Position numbers and translations under genes: made by a program
Shown here: positions 47,394 to 54,976 of the stretch, piece after piece
Position numbering within the stretch: the first letter of the stretch is position 1
Layout of the letters: each line of letters opens with the position of its first letter
Notes under the pieces: generated by a model
Seen by the model: only the letters and a program-made list of their open reading frames with translations
Databases searched by the model: none
Told to the model about the DNA's origin: nothing
NCBI GenBank assembly: GCA_016183425.1
Contig: JACPEP010000033.1
Coordinates: 1-64,000, forward strand
Origin: Chloroflexota bacterium
GTDB taxonomy: Bacteria > Chloroflexota > Dehalococcoidia > JACPEP01
DNA length: 64,000 nt
Direction of reading: 5' to 3'

Positions 47394-50033
47394 ATGGTGG
47401 AACCTCTTGGCATAGCGCTGGCAGCAGCCGAGTTCGCATTGGAGCTTGCGCCCCACTTGCGGGACAAAGCCCAGAAAGAGAGCCTGGAGGAAGTCTACAC
47501 GCAGGTGGCTAAGCGAACCATCCAGGAGTGCGAGCGGCGCGGCTTTTGGTCGCCCTCCCCTGTCTGGAACGAGCTAACCGGACTTCTGTACACCGAGGGG
47601 CGCGCCCGGCAACTGGCGCAATTGTTCCTGCGGCCCAGCGACCCCCTCACGTCTCCCCCGCTAAATGGCCTCAGCGCAGAGGTGCTCAAACTTGTCCAGT
47701 GGTTCATTGGTGAGCTCTACGGACGAATAAGGGGACTCCTGTCCGACGAGAATCGAGCAATAGTTGACACAATTATCGGAACTCTGAATGCGAGACTGTC
47801 CGAAATGGAGGCCAGGCTGAAGGAGGCTTTCAAATCGGGCCCTGAGCTTACACGCTACGAGGGGCGGCGCATCGCCGATCTCTCCCGAGGCGAGGCGGAT
47901 TTCCTGGGTGCCCACGCCATGTCCATTCAGCTCGTGGGACGAGACCATGAGATGGAGGAGCTGCGGGAGTGGGCAGAGAGCGACAAGCCCATCTCCATCC
48001 GCGTCTTGGTCGGCCCAGCCGGGTCAGGCAAGACCAGGCTCGCCCTGGAGCTGTGTGAAAAGGCCACTAAGCTCGACTGGGCGGCTGGCTTTGTGCCCAC
48101 GGAGCAGGTGGGCCGGCTCACCGACCGGTGGCGCTGGAGCGGGCCGACGCTGGTGGTTGTAGACTACGCCGCCGCCAAGGCCAAGCCTCTGAAGAATTGG
48201 TTTATGGCCCTGACGGGAGACGCCTGCCAAAGTCACGTGGGCGATACCGCCCAGCGGGGTGCCCGGAGGCTCCGGGTGCTGCTCCTGGAGCGGGGGGCCG
48301 ATACCGGGGGCGGCTGGTGGGTGGAGGCCTTCGGCGGGGGCGGCGGCGACGCCCGGGCGGTGCGCCGACTTCTGGATCCCGATGCGCCAGTGCCGCTCAC
48401 CCCCCTGGGGGAACTGGAGCACCGGCGGCAGATACTGTCCGATACCATGGAGCGGGCGGGGGTAAGGATTCGTCCCCCCGGGCCGGGGGAGGACCCGTAC
48501 TTCGACCAGAAGCTGGCCACCGCGGACTGGGGCGAGCCGCTGTTCCTCATGATGGCGGGGCTGGTGGCAAGCCGCATTGGCCTGAGCAATGTCCTGACGT
48601 TGTCCAAGACCGACCTGGCCTTCCACGTGGCAGACCGAGAGATCGAGCGCATCGAGAAGATAGCTGAAAGCCACGCCCTGGAGCCGGGGTTTCTCACCCA
48701 CATGGCCGCCTATGTGACTCTGTGTCAGGGCCTTACCCAGGATGAGGTCAGCCAGGCAATAGGTGAGGAGCGGGCGACCCTTGGATTCGCCGCGGGCAGC
48801 ACACCCAAAGTGTACGACTGTCTCAAGGCGACCCTACCGAACCTGTCTGGCGAAGGAGGTGGCGTAGCGCCGATACTGCCGGACATGGTGGGTGAGGGGG
48901 TCATCCTCAGGGCCTTAGGCAGATGGAGTAGCACACAGAGCTCCGGTTGCGTGGCCCGGGCCGCCAGGCTGAAAGTGGCCCGCGTGGCGGAGGCCGTCAT
49001 GCGGGCCGCCCAGGACTACGCTGGTGACAAGAAGTACGCCGCCACGCCTATCCGGTGGCTGGACCGGCTGCTTGAGGAGAACACCGGGAATCTCCTTGCG
49101 CTGATGGTTATCTCCGACCAATTGCCCCAGAGCTCGGTGGCCCTCCGGGAGAAGGCTGCCGAGCTTTCTACGATGATCGTTGGTAGGCTGCGCAGAGATA
49201 GCGGGGAGGGGAACCAGCCCCTGTTGGCCATGTCCCTGAACAACCTGGCCAATCGCTTGAGCGAGGTGGGGCGGCGGGATGAGGCCCTGGCACCGGCCCA
49301 GGAGTCGGTTGCCATCCGCAGGGAGCTGGCGGCGGCCCAGCCGGACGCCTTCCGCCCGTACCTGGCCACGTCCCTGAACAACCTGGCCGTTCTCTTGAGC
49401 GAGGTGGGGCGGCGGGATGAGGCCCGGGCACCGGCCCAGGAGGCGGTGGCCCTCTACCGGGAGCTGGCGGCGGCCCACCCGGACGCCTTCCGCCCCAACC
49501 TGGCAGGATCCCTGAACAACCTGGCCATTCGCTTGAGCGAGGTGGGGCGGCGGGATGAGGCCCTGGCACCGGCCCAGGAGGCGGTTGACCTCTACCGAGG
49601 GCTGGCGGCGGCCCACCCGGACGCCTTCCGCCCCGACCTGGCCATGTCCCTGAACAACCTGGCCAATAGCTTGAGCGAGGTGGGGCGGCGGGAGGCGGCC
49701 CTGGAACCGGCCCAGGAGGCGGTGGCCCTCTACCGGGAGTTGGCGGCGGCCCACCCGGACGCCTTCCGCCCCTACCTGGCCGTGTCCCTGAACAACCTGG
49801 CCAAGTTCTTGAACGAGGTGGGGCGGCGGGATGCGGCCCTGGAACCGGCCCAGGAGGGTATCCAGGCGCTCCGGGAGTACTTCCTGGCCGTGCCCGAGGC
49901 TTTCGCTCCGAGGATGGTGATGCTGCTTCGGACGTACCTCCGTCTTTGCGAGGAGCTTCAGGTGAAGCCAGAGGAGGCGCTACTAGCGCCTATTGTGTCG
50001 AAGATGGCCCAGCTTCAGCAGCCTTCGGGGTGA
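47394..50033 (+). CDS. STAND-type NTPase with C-terminal TPR array
   Basis: An 879-residue protein. Residues 1-165 are an unassigned helical domain (LGIALAAAEFALELAPHL). An NTPase follows with QLVGRDHEMEELREWA and Walker A VGPAGSGKTRLALEL, a candidate Walker B PTLVVVDYA and a helical extension. At the C-terminus are five TPR-like units of 46 residues built around SLNNLA, SEVGRRDEAL, ELAAAHPDAF. STAND proteins are signal switches; many act in anti-phage defence, the TPRs sensing a ligand. ATG 47394 has GGAGG 4 bases upstream; the frame from 47256 is rejected. Confidence 0.8.
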   Translation: MVEPLGIALAAAEFALELAPHLRDKAQKESLEEVYTQVAKRTIQECERRGFWSPSPVWNELTGLLYTEGRARQLAQLFLRPSDPLTSPPLNGLSAEVLKLVQWFIGELYGRIRGLLSDENRAIVDTIIGTLNARLSEMEARLKEAFKSGPELTRYEGRRIADLSRGEADFLGAHAMSIQLVGRDHEMEELREWAESDKPISIRVLVGPAGSGKTRLALELCEKATKLDWAAGFVPTEQVGRLTDRWRWSGPTLVVVDYAAAKAKPLKNWFMALTGDACQSHVGDTAQRGARRLRVLLLERGADTGGGWWVEAFGGGGGDARAVRRLLDPDAPVPLTPLGELEHRRQILSDTMERAGVRIRPPGPGEDPYFDQKLATADWGEPLFLMMAGLVASRIGLSNVLTLSKTDLAFHVADREIERIEKIAESHALEPGFLTHMAAYVTLCQGLTQDEVSQAIGEERATLGFAAGSTPKVYDCLKATLPNLSGEGGGVAPILPDMVGEGVILRALGRWSSTQSSGCVARAARLKVARVAEAVMRAAQDYAGDKKYAATPIRWLDRLLEENTGNLLALMVISDQLPQSSVALREKAAELSTMIVGRLRRDSGEGNQPLLAMSLNNLANRLSEVGRRDEALAPAQESVAIRRELAAAQPDAFRPYLATSLNNLAVLLSEVGRRDEARAPAQEAVALYRELAAAHPDAFRPNLAGSLNNLAIRLSEVGRRDEALAPAQEAVDLYRGLAAAHPDAFRPDLAMSLNNLANSLSEVGRREAALEPAQEAVALYRELAAAHPDAFRPYLAVSLNNLAKFLNEVGRRDAALEPAQEGIQALREYFLAVPEAFAPRMVMLLRTYLRLCEELQVKPEEALLAPIVSKMAQLQQPSG
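49234..49860 (+). repeat. Five tandem 138-bp coding repeats
   Basis: Units begin at 49234, 49372, 49510, 49648 and 49786 with ccctgaacaacctggcc, and the last is partial. Near-identity at the DNA level indicates recent expansion or homogenisation within the STAND gene. Confidence 0.9.
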
Positions 50034-50090
50034 TGGGGCGACCATTACGCCAGAGGCGTACTTGCGGGGGAGACCACGAAATGACCTGAG

Positions 50091-50166
50091 ACCCTTCGCT
50101 ACGCTCAGAGTGACAGAATGGGGATTGTCATTCTGAGCCGAAGCGTAGCGGAGGCGAAGAATCTCG
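50091..50166 (+). repeat. Dispersed palindromic repeat, cattctgag family
   Basis: Arms acccttcgctacgctcagag..gacagaatg and cattctgagccgaagcgtag form an imperfect inverted repeat between the STAND gene and thpR; compare 22471. Confidence 0.65.
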
Positions 50167-50202
50167 GTTAGCACGCCGATTTATGCAACTTAGTACTGAT
50201 GT

Positions 50203-50790
50203 TTACTCCCCCTCTAAAAGGGGGGCCACCGCCAGAGGGGTGTAGATGGCCCCCGAGGGCGTCAACTGGCTTCTCATCAGGGTAGCCTCCGTCACCCGCC
50301 AGAGGGTCGGGCGGGGGAGTTGAGCGGCGGCCACTCCCTCCCCCAGGCGGCGTCGGGCCGCCGGAGTGGCATCCTCCCTGACCCGGCCCAGGGTAAGGTG
50401 GGCCGTGAAGGGGCGACCCTCCCGGGGAAAGCCCAGGGCCGCCAGGTTGGCCTCCACCCTCCCCTGGAGAAGGGCCAGTATCCCCTCCTCACCTCCCACC
50501 CCCACCCATACCACCCGTGGCCGCTGTACGCCGGGGAAGACGCCGGTGTCCTTCAGCTCCAGGGAGAAAGGACGTACCCCGCGGCAGGCTCCCTTCACCG
50601 CCTGGGCGATGGCCTCCACCTTCTCGGTGGGGACGTTGCCCAGGAACTTCAAGGTCAGGTGGATGGACTCCATTCCTACCCACCTCACCTGCCCGTCCCC
50701 CTCCTTCTTGAGGCTGTCTTGCACCTCTCTCAGCGCCTCCTTGACCGGCGCCGGAAGTTCGATGGCCACAAAAGCCCTCACCGTCGCCAT
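50203..50790 (-). CDS. thpR: RNA 2',3'-cyclic phosphodiesterase (ThpR/LigT)
   Basis: A 195-residue two-histidine phosphoesterase. The motifs IHLTLKFLG and AHLTLGRV are the paired H-x-T-x catalytic sites. It opens 2',3'-cyclic ends of RNA in vitro; the cell role is unclear. ATG 50790 is five bases after the stop of the amidohydrolase gene; longer frames to 50889 lie within that gene. Confidence 0.9.
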   Translation of the reverse strand: MATVRAFVAIELPAPVKEALREVQDSLKKEGDGQVRWVGMESIHLTLKFLGNVPTEKVEAIAQAVKGACRGVRPFSLELKDTGVFPGVQRPRVVWVGVGGEEGILALLQGRVEANLAALGFPREGRPFTAHLTLGRVREDATPAARRRLGEGVAAAQLPRPTLWRVTEATLMRSQLTPSGAIYTPLAVAPLLEGE

Positions 50791-50795
50791 CTCGC

Positions 50796-51638
50796 CTACT
50801 CTCCGTCCCCCCATAGTAGGCGGTGAGCATTCTGGCCCAGGATGCGGGCTTTGCTGGCCTGGGGCAGGGAGGCGATGGACTCCAGGCACCGCCTCTGGGA
50901 CAAGAGGGGGAAATCGCTGCCGAAAAGTATCCTGTCGTCGCCCATTATCTGCGTCACTATGGAGTAGATGGTGCGGCGGTAGAGGAAGGGAGAGGCGGCG
51001 GTGTCGAAGTAGACATTCCCCAGAGCCCGGGCCACCTCCGGCATAAGGGCGTAGAAGGGAAGGCCCCCGCCCCAGTGGGCGCAGATCAGGGACAGGCCGG
51101 GATAGCGGTGAATGAAAGGATAAAGCACCTCCGGAGTGGCGACCCCCTTGCCTGGGTAGTGGTGTCCCACCGGCTCCGAGGTATGAAGGAGGAGGGGAAG
51201 CCTATACTCCAACGCCTTCTGAACCAGGGCGGGCATAACCGTCTCATCCATCAAGTCGAACCCCTGGTCCTCGGGCCTCAGCTCGCCGATGCCCCTGGCC
51301 CCGCCCCCGGCGCACCGCTCCAGCTCCACCAGGGCCGCCTCCCCCACCGCCGGCTGAAGGGAGCAAAAGGCTACCAATCGCTTGGGGTATCGCTGCGCCG
51401 CCTCTAGCAGATAGTCATTGCCTTCCCGGCAAAGCTGGTGGCTCCTCCAGCCGAAGCTGAGGACCACCGACACATCCACCCCATCTCTGTCCATGGCGGC
51501 CACAATCTCCTCTGCCGTGGCTATCCTGGCCCTGGGGTGAGAGTAGAGGCGGGCAAAACCCGTGTCCTGGCGCAGGTAATCCTCTCGATTGTTCTTTATC
51601 CAAAGGGGAAAAGCGTGGGTATGAAAATCGATGATCAC
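50796..51638 (-). CDS. Amidohydrolase-2 family metal-dependent hydrolase
   Basis: A 280-residue TIM-barrel protein. It begins MIIDFHTHAFP (metal-binding H-x-H) and has LLLHTSEPVGHHYPG, LICAHWGGGLPFYAL and ILFGSDFPLLS, the usual metal and acid motifs of the ACMSD-like subgroup (decarboxylases and hydrolases). The substrate cannot be told. It is followed at once by thpR on the same strand. Confidence 0.85.
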   Translation of the reverse strand: MIIDFHTHAFPLWIKNNREDYLRQDTGFARLYSHPRARIATAEEIVAAMDRDGVDVSVVLSFGWRSHQLCREGNDYLLEAAQRYPKRLVAFCSLQPAVGEAALVELERCAGGGARGIGELRPEDQGFDLMDETVMPALVQKALEYRLPLLLHTSEPVGHHYPGKGVATPEVLYPFIHRYPGLSLICAHWGGGLPFYALMPEVARALGNVYFDTAASPFLYRRTIYSIVTQIMGDDRILFGSDFPLLSQRRCLESIASLPQASKARILGQNAHRLLWGDGE

Positions 51639-51782
51639 AAACCGGATTATAGTTTCCCTCTGCGACTACGGTCAAGGGCGATACGCTGAGGCTGTTTAAT
51701 ATCGCCCCCAAACCCTCTCCAGGGGGCCCCTGGCAACCCCCGTTATCAATGAGTCTCACCTACTGCCCCATTCAGGGAGATA

Positions 51783-51812
51783 TAGACAGAAAATACCGTG
51801 ATAATGTATAAT
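51783..51812 (+). promoter_or_regulatory. Promoter of the transketolase genes
   Basis: TAGACA at 51783-51788, an 18-bp spacer and TATAAT at 51807-51812, 21 bp before the ATG at 51834. Confidence 0.6.
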
Positions 51813-51833
51813 CTCCTCTGTCGAGGGGAAATC

Positions 51834-52730
51834 ATGAGTTCATTTTCTGCTTCAGGGGGGATGACCACCACTTCAGCCTCGGCCACGGAAACCGAGGCCG
51901 AGGCGTCTCCGAACACAAAACTGCCTATTTCGGCGTTGCCTGAGATGGCGAGAACTCTTCGTCGCCATATCGTGACTATGATCGGCGCCGCCGGCAGTGG
52001 GCACCCGGGAGGCTCTCTCTCGGCGGTGGAGATCGTCGCTACCCTCTACTTCCACACCATGCGCCACGACAAAGCCAACCCCCACTGGCCCGACCGGGAC
52101 CGTTTCATTATGAGCAAGGGCCATGGGGCTCCCCTCCTCTACGCCACCCTGGCCGAGGCCGGATACCTCTCCCTCTCTGAGCTGTCCACCCTGCGCCGTG
52201 CCGGTAGCCGTCTTCAGGGCCATACCGACATGACCCTTACCCCCGGTGTGGAGATGTCGGCGGGCTCTCTGGGTCAGGGACTCTCCTTTGGCCTGGGAGT
52301 TGCCCTGGCCGGACGCCTGGATGGGCGTGATTACCGGGTTTACGTCCTCACCGGCGACGGAGAGTGCGACGAGGGCCAGATATGGGAAGCGGCCATGGCC
52401 GCCGCTCACTTCAAGGTGGACAACCTGGTGGCTATCGTCGACCACAACGAGCTGCAGATCGACGGCTGGGTGAGGAACATCATGAATCTGGAGCCTCTGG
52501 CCGACAAGTGGCGCGCCTTCGGCTGGTATGCCATGGAGGTGGATGGCCATGACCTGGGACAGATCATCGCCGCCCTGGAAAGGGCCAAAAGCGTCAAGGG
52601 TCAACCAACCGCTATTATCGCCCACACCATAAAAGGCAAGGGCGTCAGCTTCATGGAGAACAATGTGGAGTTCCACGGACGCGCCCCCACCCAGGAAGAG
52701 GTAGCTCGAGCCCTGGCGGAGTTGGGTTAG
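51834..52730 (+). CDS. Transketolase, N-terminal (thiamine-diphosphate-binding) subunit
   Basis: A 298-residue protein with the transketolase N-terminal motifs GSGHPGGSLSAVEIVATLYF, SKGHGAPLLYA, SAGSLGQGLSFGLG and the TPP/Mg site GDGECDEGQIWEAA..HNELQIDG. A polar leader of about 35 residues is unusual for the family. ATG 51834 has GAGGGGAAA upstream. The enzyme is split in two genes, which is frequent in several phyla; the other half is at 53102. Confidence 0.92.
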   Translation: MSSFSASGGMTTTSASATETEAEASPNTKLPISALPEMARTLRRHIVTMIGAAGSGHPGGSLSAVEIVATLYFHTMRHDKANPHWPDRDRFIMSKGHGAPLLYATLAEAGYLSLSELSTLRRAGSRLQGHTDMTLTPGVEMSAGSLGQGLSFGLGVALAGRLDGRDYRVYVLTGDGECDEGQIWEAAMAAAHFKVDNLVAIVDHNELQIDGWVRNIMNLEPLADKWRAFGWYAMEVDGHDLGQIIAALERAKSVKGQPTAIIAHTIKGKGVSFMENNVEFHGRAPTQEEVARALAELG

Positions 52731-53101
52731 CCACCTTCAATGACATTCCAATGGTCTTCTAACCACGCTTCTAACTATGTTAGAGTGCAGCGAAGCATCT
52801 AGCCTTGCCTGGGGCGAGACCCTTCTCCGCCCCTGGCGGATCGGGGTAACCGGTTGGAGTGTCATTACCCTGAAAATAGCCCACTCGCCCTTCGACAGGC
52901 TTCGTCGTGAGCTCAGCCGAGCGGCTCGTGGTGAGCGGGTAATGATACCACTCGTGGTGAGCCTGTCGAACCATGAGCGGATATTTTTGTCCTCCGTGGA
53001 TGATTCTGATCTCCGCCTATGGCGGGGAGAGGAATCTCCCGGCTCCCTGGAATGTTGCGGGATACCATCCACAATACCCTCCAAAGGCGAGGGGGTAAAA
53101 A
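52731..53101. repeat. 371-bp repeat-bearing spacer between the two transketolase genes
   Basis: It holds inverted copies of the cccttcgacaggct / agcctgtcgaa type (52881-52980) and short tccgcc..ggcgga hairpins (near 52825 and 53014). I find no gene. Subunit halves are normally adjacent, so this DNA was probably acquired later. Confidence 0.55.
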
Positions 53102-54052
53102 GTGCCCCTTGAGCTTTCCACCCGCGAGGTCTACGGCCAAACCCTGGCGAAGCTGGGGCGGGAAAGGCCGGATATCGTCGTCTTGGACGCCGACCTCTCC
53201 AAGTCCACCTACACCAGCCTCTTCGCCCATGAGTTCCCCCTCCGCTTCTTTGACTGCGGCATCGCCGAGCAGAACATGATGGGCATCGCCGCCGGGCTCG
53301 CCGCCTCGGGCAAAACGGTCTTTGCCAGCACTTTCGCCGTCTTCGCCACCGCCCGCTGTTTCGATCAGCTCCGCATGAGCATCGCCCAGCCCGGCCTGAA
53401 CGTCAAGGTGGTGGGCACCCACGGCGGGATAACAGTGGGGGAAGACGGCGCCTCTCACCATGCTGTGGAGGACCTGGCTCTGGCCTGTGCTCTCCCTGGT
53501 TTCCGGGTGGTGGTGCCCGCCGACGGTGTGGAGGTGAGCCAGGTGGTGCAGGTAGCAGCGGAGACCCCAGGCCCCTTTTACATCCGGTGCAGCCGCCCCA
53601 AGACGCCCGTGGTCTGCGACGATGGCTATCGCTTCCAGCTAGGCAAGGCGGCGGTCATGAGGGAAGGCCGGGATGCCACCATCATTGCCACGGGCATCAT
53701 GGTGCCCCTGGCCCTGGCCGCCGCCGAGACCCTGGCTCTAGAGGGGATTGCCTGCCGCGTGCTGAACATGTCCACCCTCAAGCCCCTGGACGAAGGAGCC
53801 ATATCCCGAGCCGCTCAAGAAACGGGGGCCATCGTCACTGCCGAGGAGCACCTTCTGCAGGGAGGCCTGGGGAGCGCCGTCGCCCAGGCGGTGGCCGAGA
53901 GCCATCCCGTGCCCATGTCGTTCGTCGCGCTGAGGGATACCTACGCCAAGTCAGGCTCGCCCGACGAGCTCCTCCGCCGCCATGGCCTCACCGCCGAAGA
54001 TATCGCCCAGACGGTGCGGGGGGTGGTGGGGCGGAAGGGGAGGGGCCGATGA
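53102..54052 (+). CDS. Transketolase, C-terminal subunit
   Basis: A 316-residue protein with the pyrimidine-binding domain (DADLSKSTYTSLFAHEFP, FFDCGIAEQNMMGIAAGLA with the catalytic Glu) and the C-terminal domain (ITAEEHLLQGGLG-like segment, here VTAEEHLLQGGLG). GTG 53102 has GAGGGGG upstream. The last 87 bp (from GAGCTCCTCCGC at 53966) recur, diverged, at 54783-54863 after a toxin-antitoxin cassette. Confidence 0.92.
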   Translation: MPLELSTREVYGQTLAKLGRERPDIVVLDADLSKSTYTSLFAHEFPLRFFDCGIAEQNMMGIAAGLAASGKTVFASTFAVFATARCFDQLRMSIAQPGLNVKVVGTHGGITVGEDGASHHAVEDLALACALPGFRVVVPADGVEVSQVVQVAAETPGPFYIRCSRPKTPVVCDDGYRFQLGKAAVMREGRDATIIATGIMVPLALAAAETLALEGIACRVLNMSTLKPLDEGAISRAAQETGAIVTAEEHLLQGGLGSAVAQAVAESHPVPMSFVALRDTYAKSGSPDELLRRHGLTAEDIAQTVRGVVGRKGRGR

Positions 54053-54213
54053 TCAGGCAGAACCAGGATGCCCCGGCTTAGTGATGATTGGGCATGGCGG
54101 GGCGCTTGATCAGGATTTTGCCTTCCTGACCAAGGAGTCAAGCAGTAATGGAACACTACCAGCACTTGCAAGTGTGCTCGACTTTGTTCGGATAAGGCCC
54201 TAGGAAAAGCCCG
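54053..54213. other. Left part of the inserted cassette after transketolase
   Basis: It contains one short frame (54084-54203, 39 residues starting MIGHGGALDQDF) of doubtful value; no family is recognised and no strong ribosome site is present. Confidence 0.3.
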
Positions 54214-54493
54214 ATGCGGGCGCTGCAACGAATACGGCGGGCCATTCGCGAGCAGCGCTATCGAGTAAGCTCACATGCCAACGAAGAGATGGCCAAAGAC
54301 CATCTGGTGGCCGATGATGTCGAGAGTGTTATTCTCACTGGCCAGATTATCCGGGAACTCACTCGTGACCCCCGGGGCACTCGCTATGACGTAGGAGGCA
54401 CCACTGGGGACGGACGATGAGCCTCGGTGGTGTGCCCGCTTTCTATCTTCGGGGGTATTGCTTATAATCACAGTGTACGCAGATGAAGAGTAG
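54214..54493 (+). pseudogene. Broken DUF4258 toxin-like gene
   Basis: ATG 54214 opens RYRVSSHANEEMAKDHL and DVESVILTGQIIREL, clear DUF4258 motifs, but a TGA at 54418 ends the frame at 68 residues. Reading past it gives ASVVC. With one base removed in the CCC at 54435-54437, the expected C-terminus RFLSSGVLLIITVYADEE then appears and stops at 54493. So one nonsense change and one 1-base insertion separate it from an intact gene of about 92 codons. The toxin is probably inactive while the antitoxin gene downstream is intact. Confidence 0.75.
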
Positions 54494-54520
54494 CGGCGAG
54501 GAACGGCGAGGGGGTTAGGG

Positions 54521-54769
54521 ATGGGAAAGCACGAGGCATGTGAGTTTTGCAACGGCCAGGTTGAACAGAGTGTCATCCGAGTCCAGTTTCACTTCATGGG
54601 TGAGACCATCTATGTGGAAGGGGTTCCTGCCTGGGTATGCGCCAAATGCGGCGAGCAGTATTTTGACGCGCCGGTCTACAAACGACTGGAAGACATCGCC
54701 CGGCACCGGAGCCGCATTCAGAAGACGGTCTGCTTCCCTTTGGCTGAGTACGATGCGGCGCTTGCTTGA
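54521..54769 (+). CDS. YgiT-type zinc-finger antitoxin-like protein
   Basis: An 82-residue protein with two zinc knuckles, CEFC at residues 7-10 and CAKC around 41-44, on the YgiT/MqsA N-terminal fold (VPAWVCAKCGEQYFDA). Such genes commonly follow DUF4258 genes as the antitoxin. The helix-turn-helix domain of full MqsA is absent. ATG 54521 has GAGGGGG nearby. Confidence 0.8.
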   Translation: MGKHEACEFCNGQVEQSVIRVQFHFMGETIYVEGVPAWVCAKCGEQYFDAPVYKRLEDIARHRSRIQKTVCFPLAEYDAALA

Positions 54770-54782
54770 GGTCGGCGACCTA

Positions 54783-54863
54783 CGGTTGCTCCACCGCTAC
54801 AGCCTCACCGCCGAAGACATCGCCGTGGCGGTGCGGAGGGTGGTATTGAAGCGGAAAACATGA
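54783..54863 (+). repeat. Diverged copy of the transketolase 3' end
   Basis: By hand alignment 50 of the first 66 bases match the native tail at 53966. Reading in the same codon frame gives RLLHRYSLTAEDIAVAVRRVV, against ELLRRHGLTAEDIAQTVRGVV in the enzyme, and both end in a basic run and TGA. It starts 14 bp after the YgiT stop. No start codon or body of a second transketolase precedes it. Confidence 0.8.
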
Positions 54864-54880
54864 AACCCTCTTTTACAGCG

Positions 54881-54940
54881 GTAGTCGGCCTCGTCCCTGA
54901 GGCCCCGCCTGTGGCGGGGGGTCGTCCCGACCCCGACTAC
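54881..54940 (-). repeat. Cloverleaf-forming dispersed repeat, copy 2 (inverted)
   Basis: Closing stem GTAGTC/GACTAC with hairpins GGCCTCG-TCCC-TGAGGCC, CCGCC-TGT-GGCGG and GGGGTCG-TCC-CGACCCC. Sequence changes relative to copy 1 keep the pairing, which supports selection or transposition as a folded element. Confidence 0.75.
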
Positions 54941-54976
54941 GAAGGGTACCCCATATTTTATTAAGAAGGCAGCTTA

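Noticed and set aside
49234-49860. CRISPR array
   Set aside because: The 138-bp repeats are tandem, without spacers, and are translated as TPR units.
54540-54863. 107-residue gene overlapping the YgiT gene in another frame
   Set aside because: Its first part is a shadow of the YgiT gene; only the last 27 codons are meaningful, as the transketolase-tail copy.
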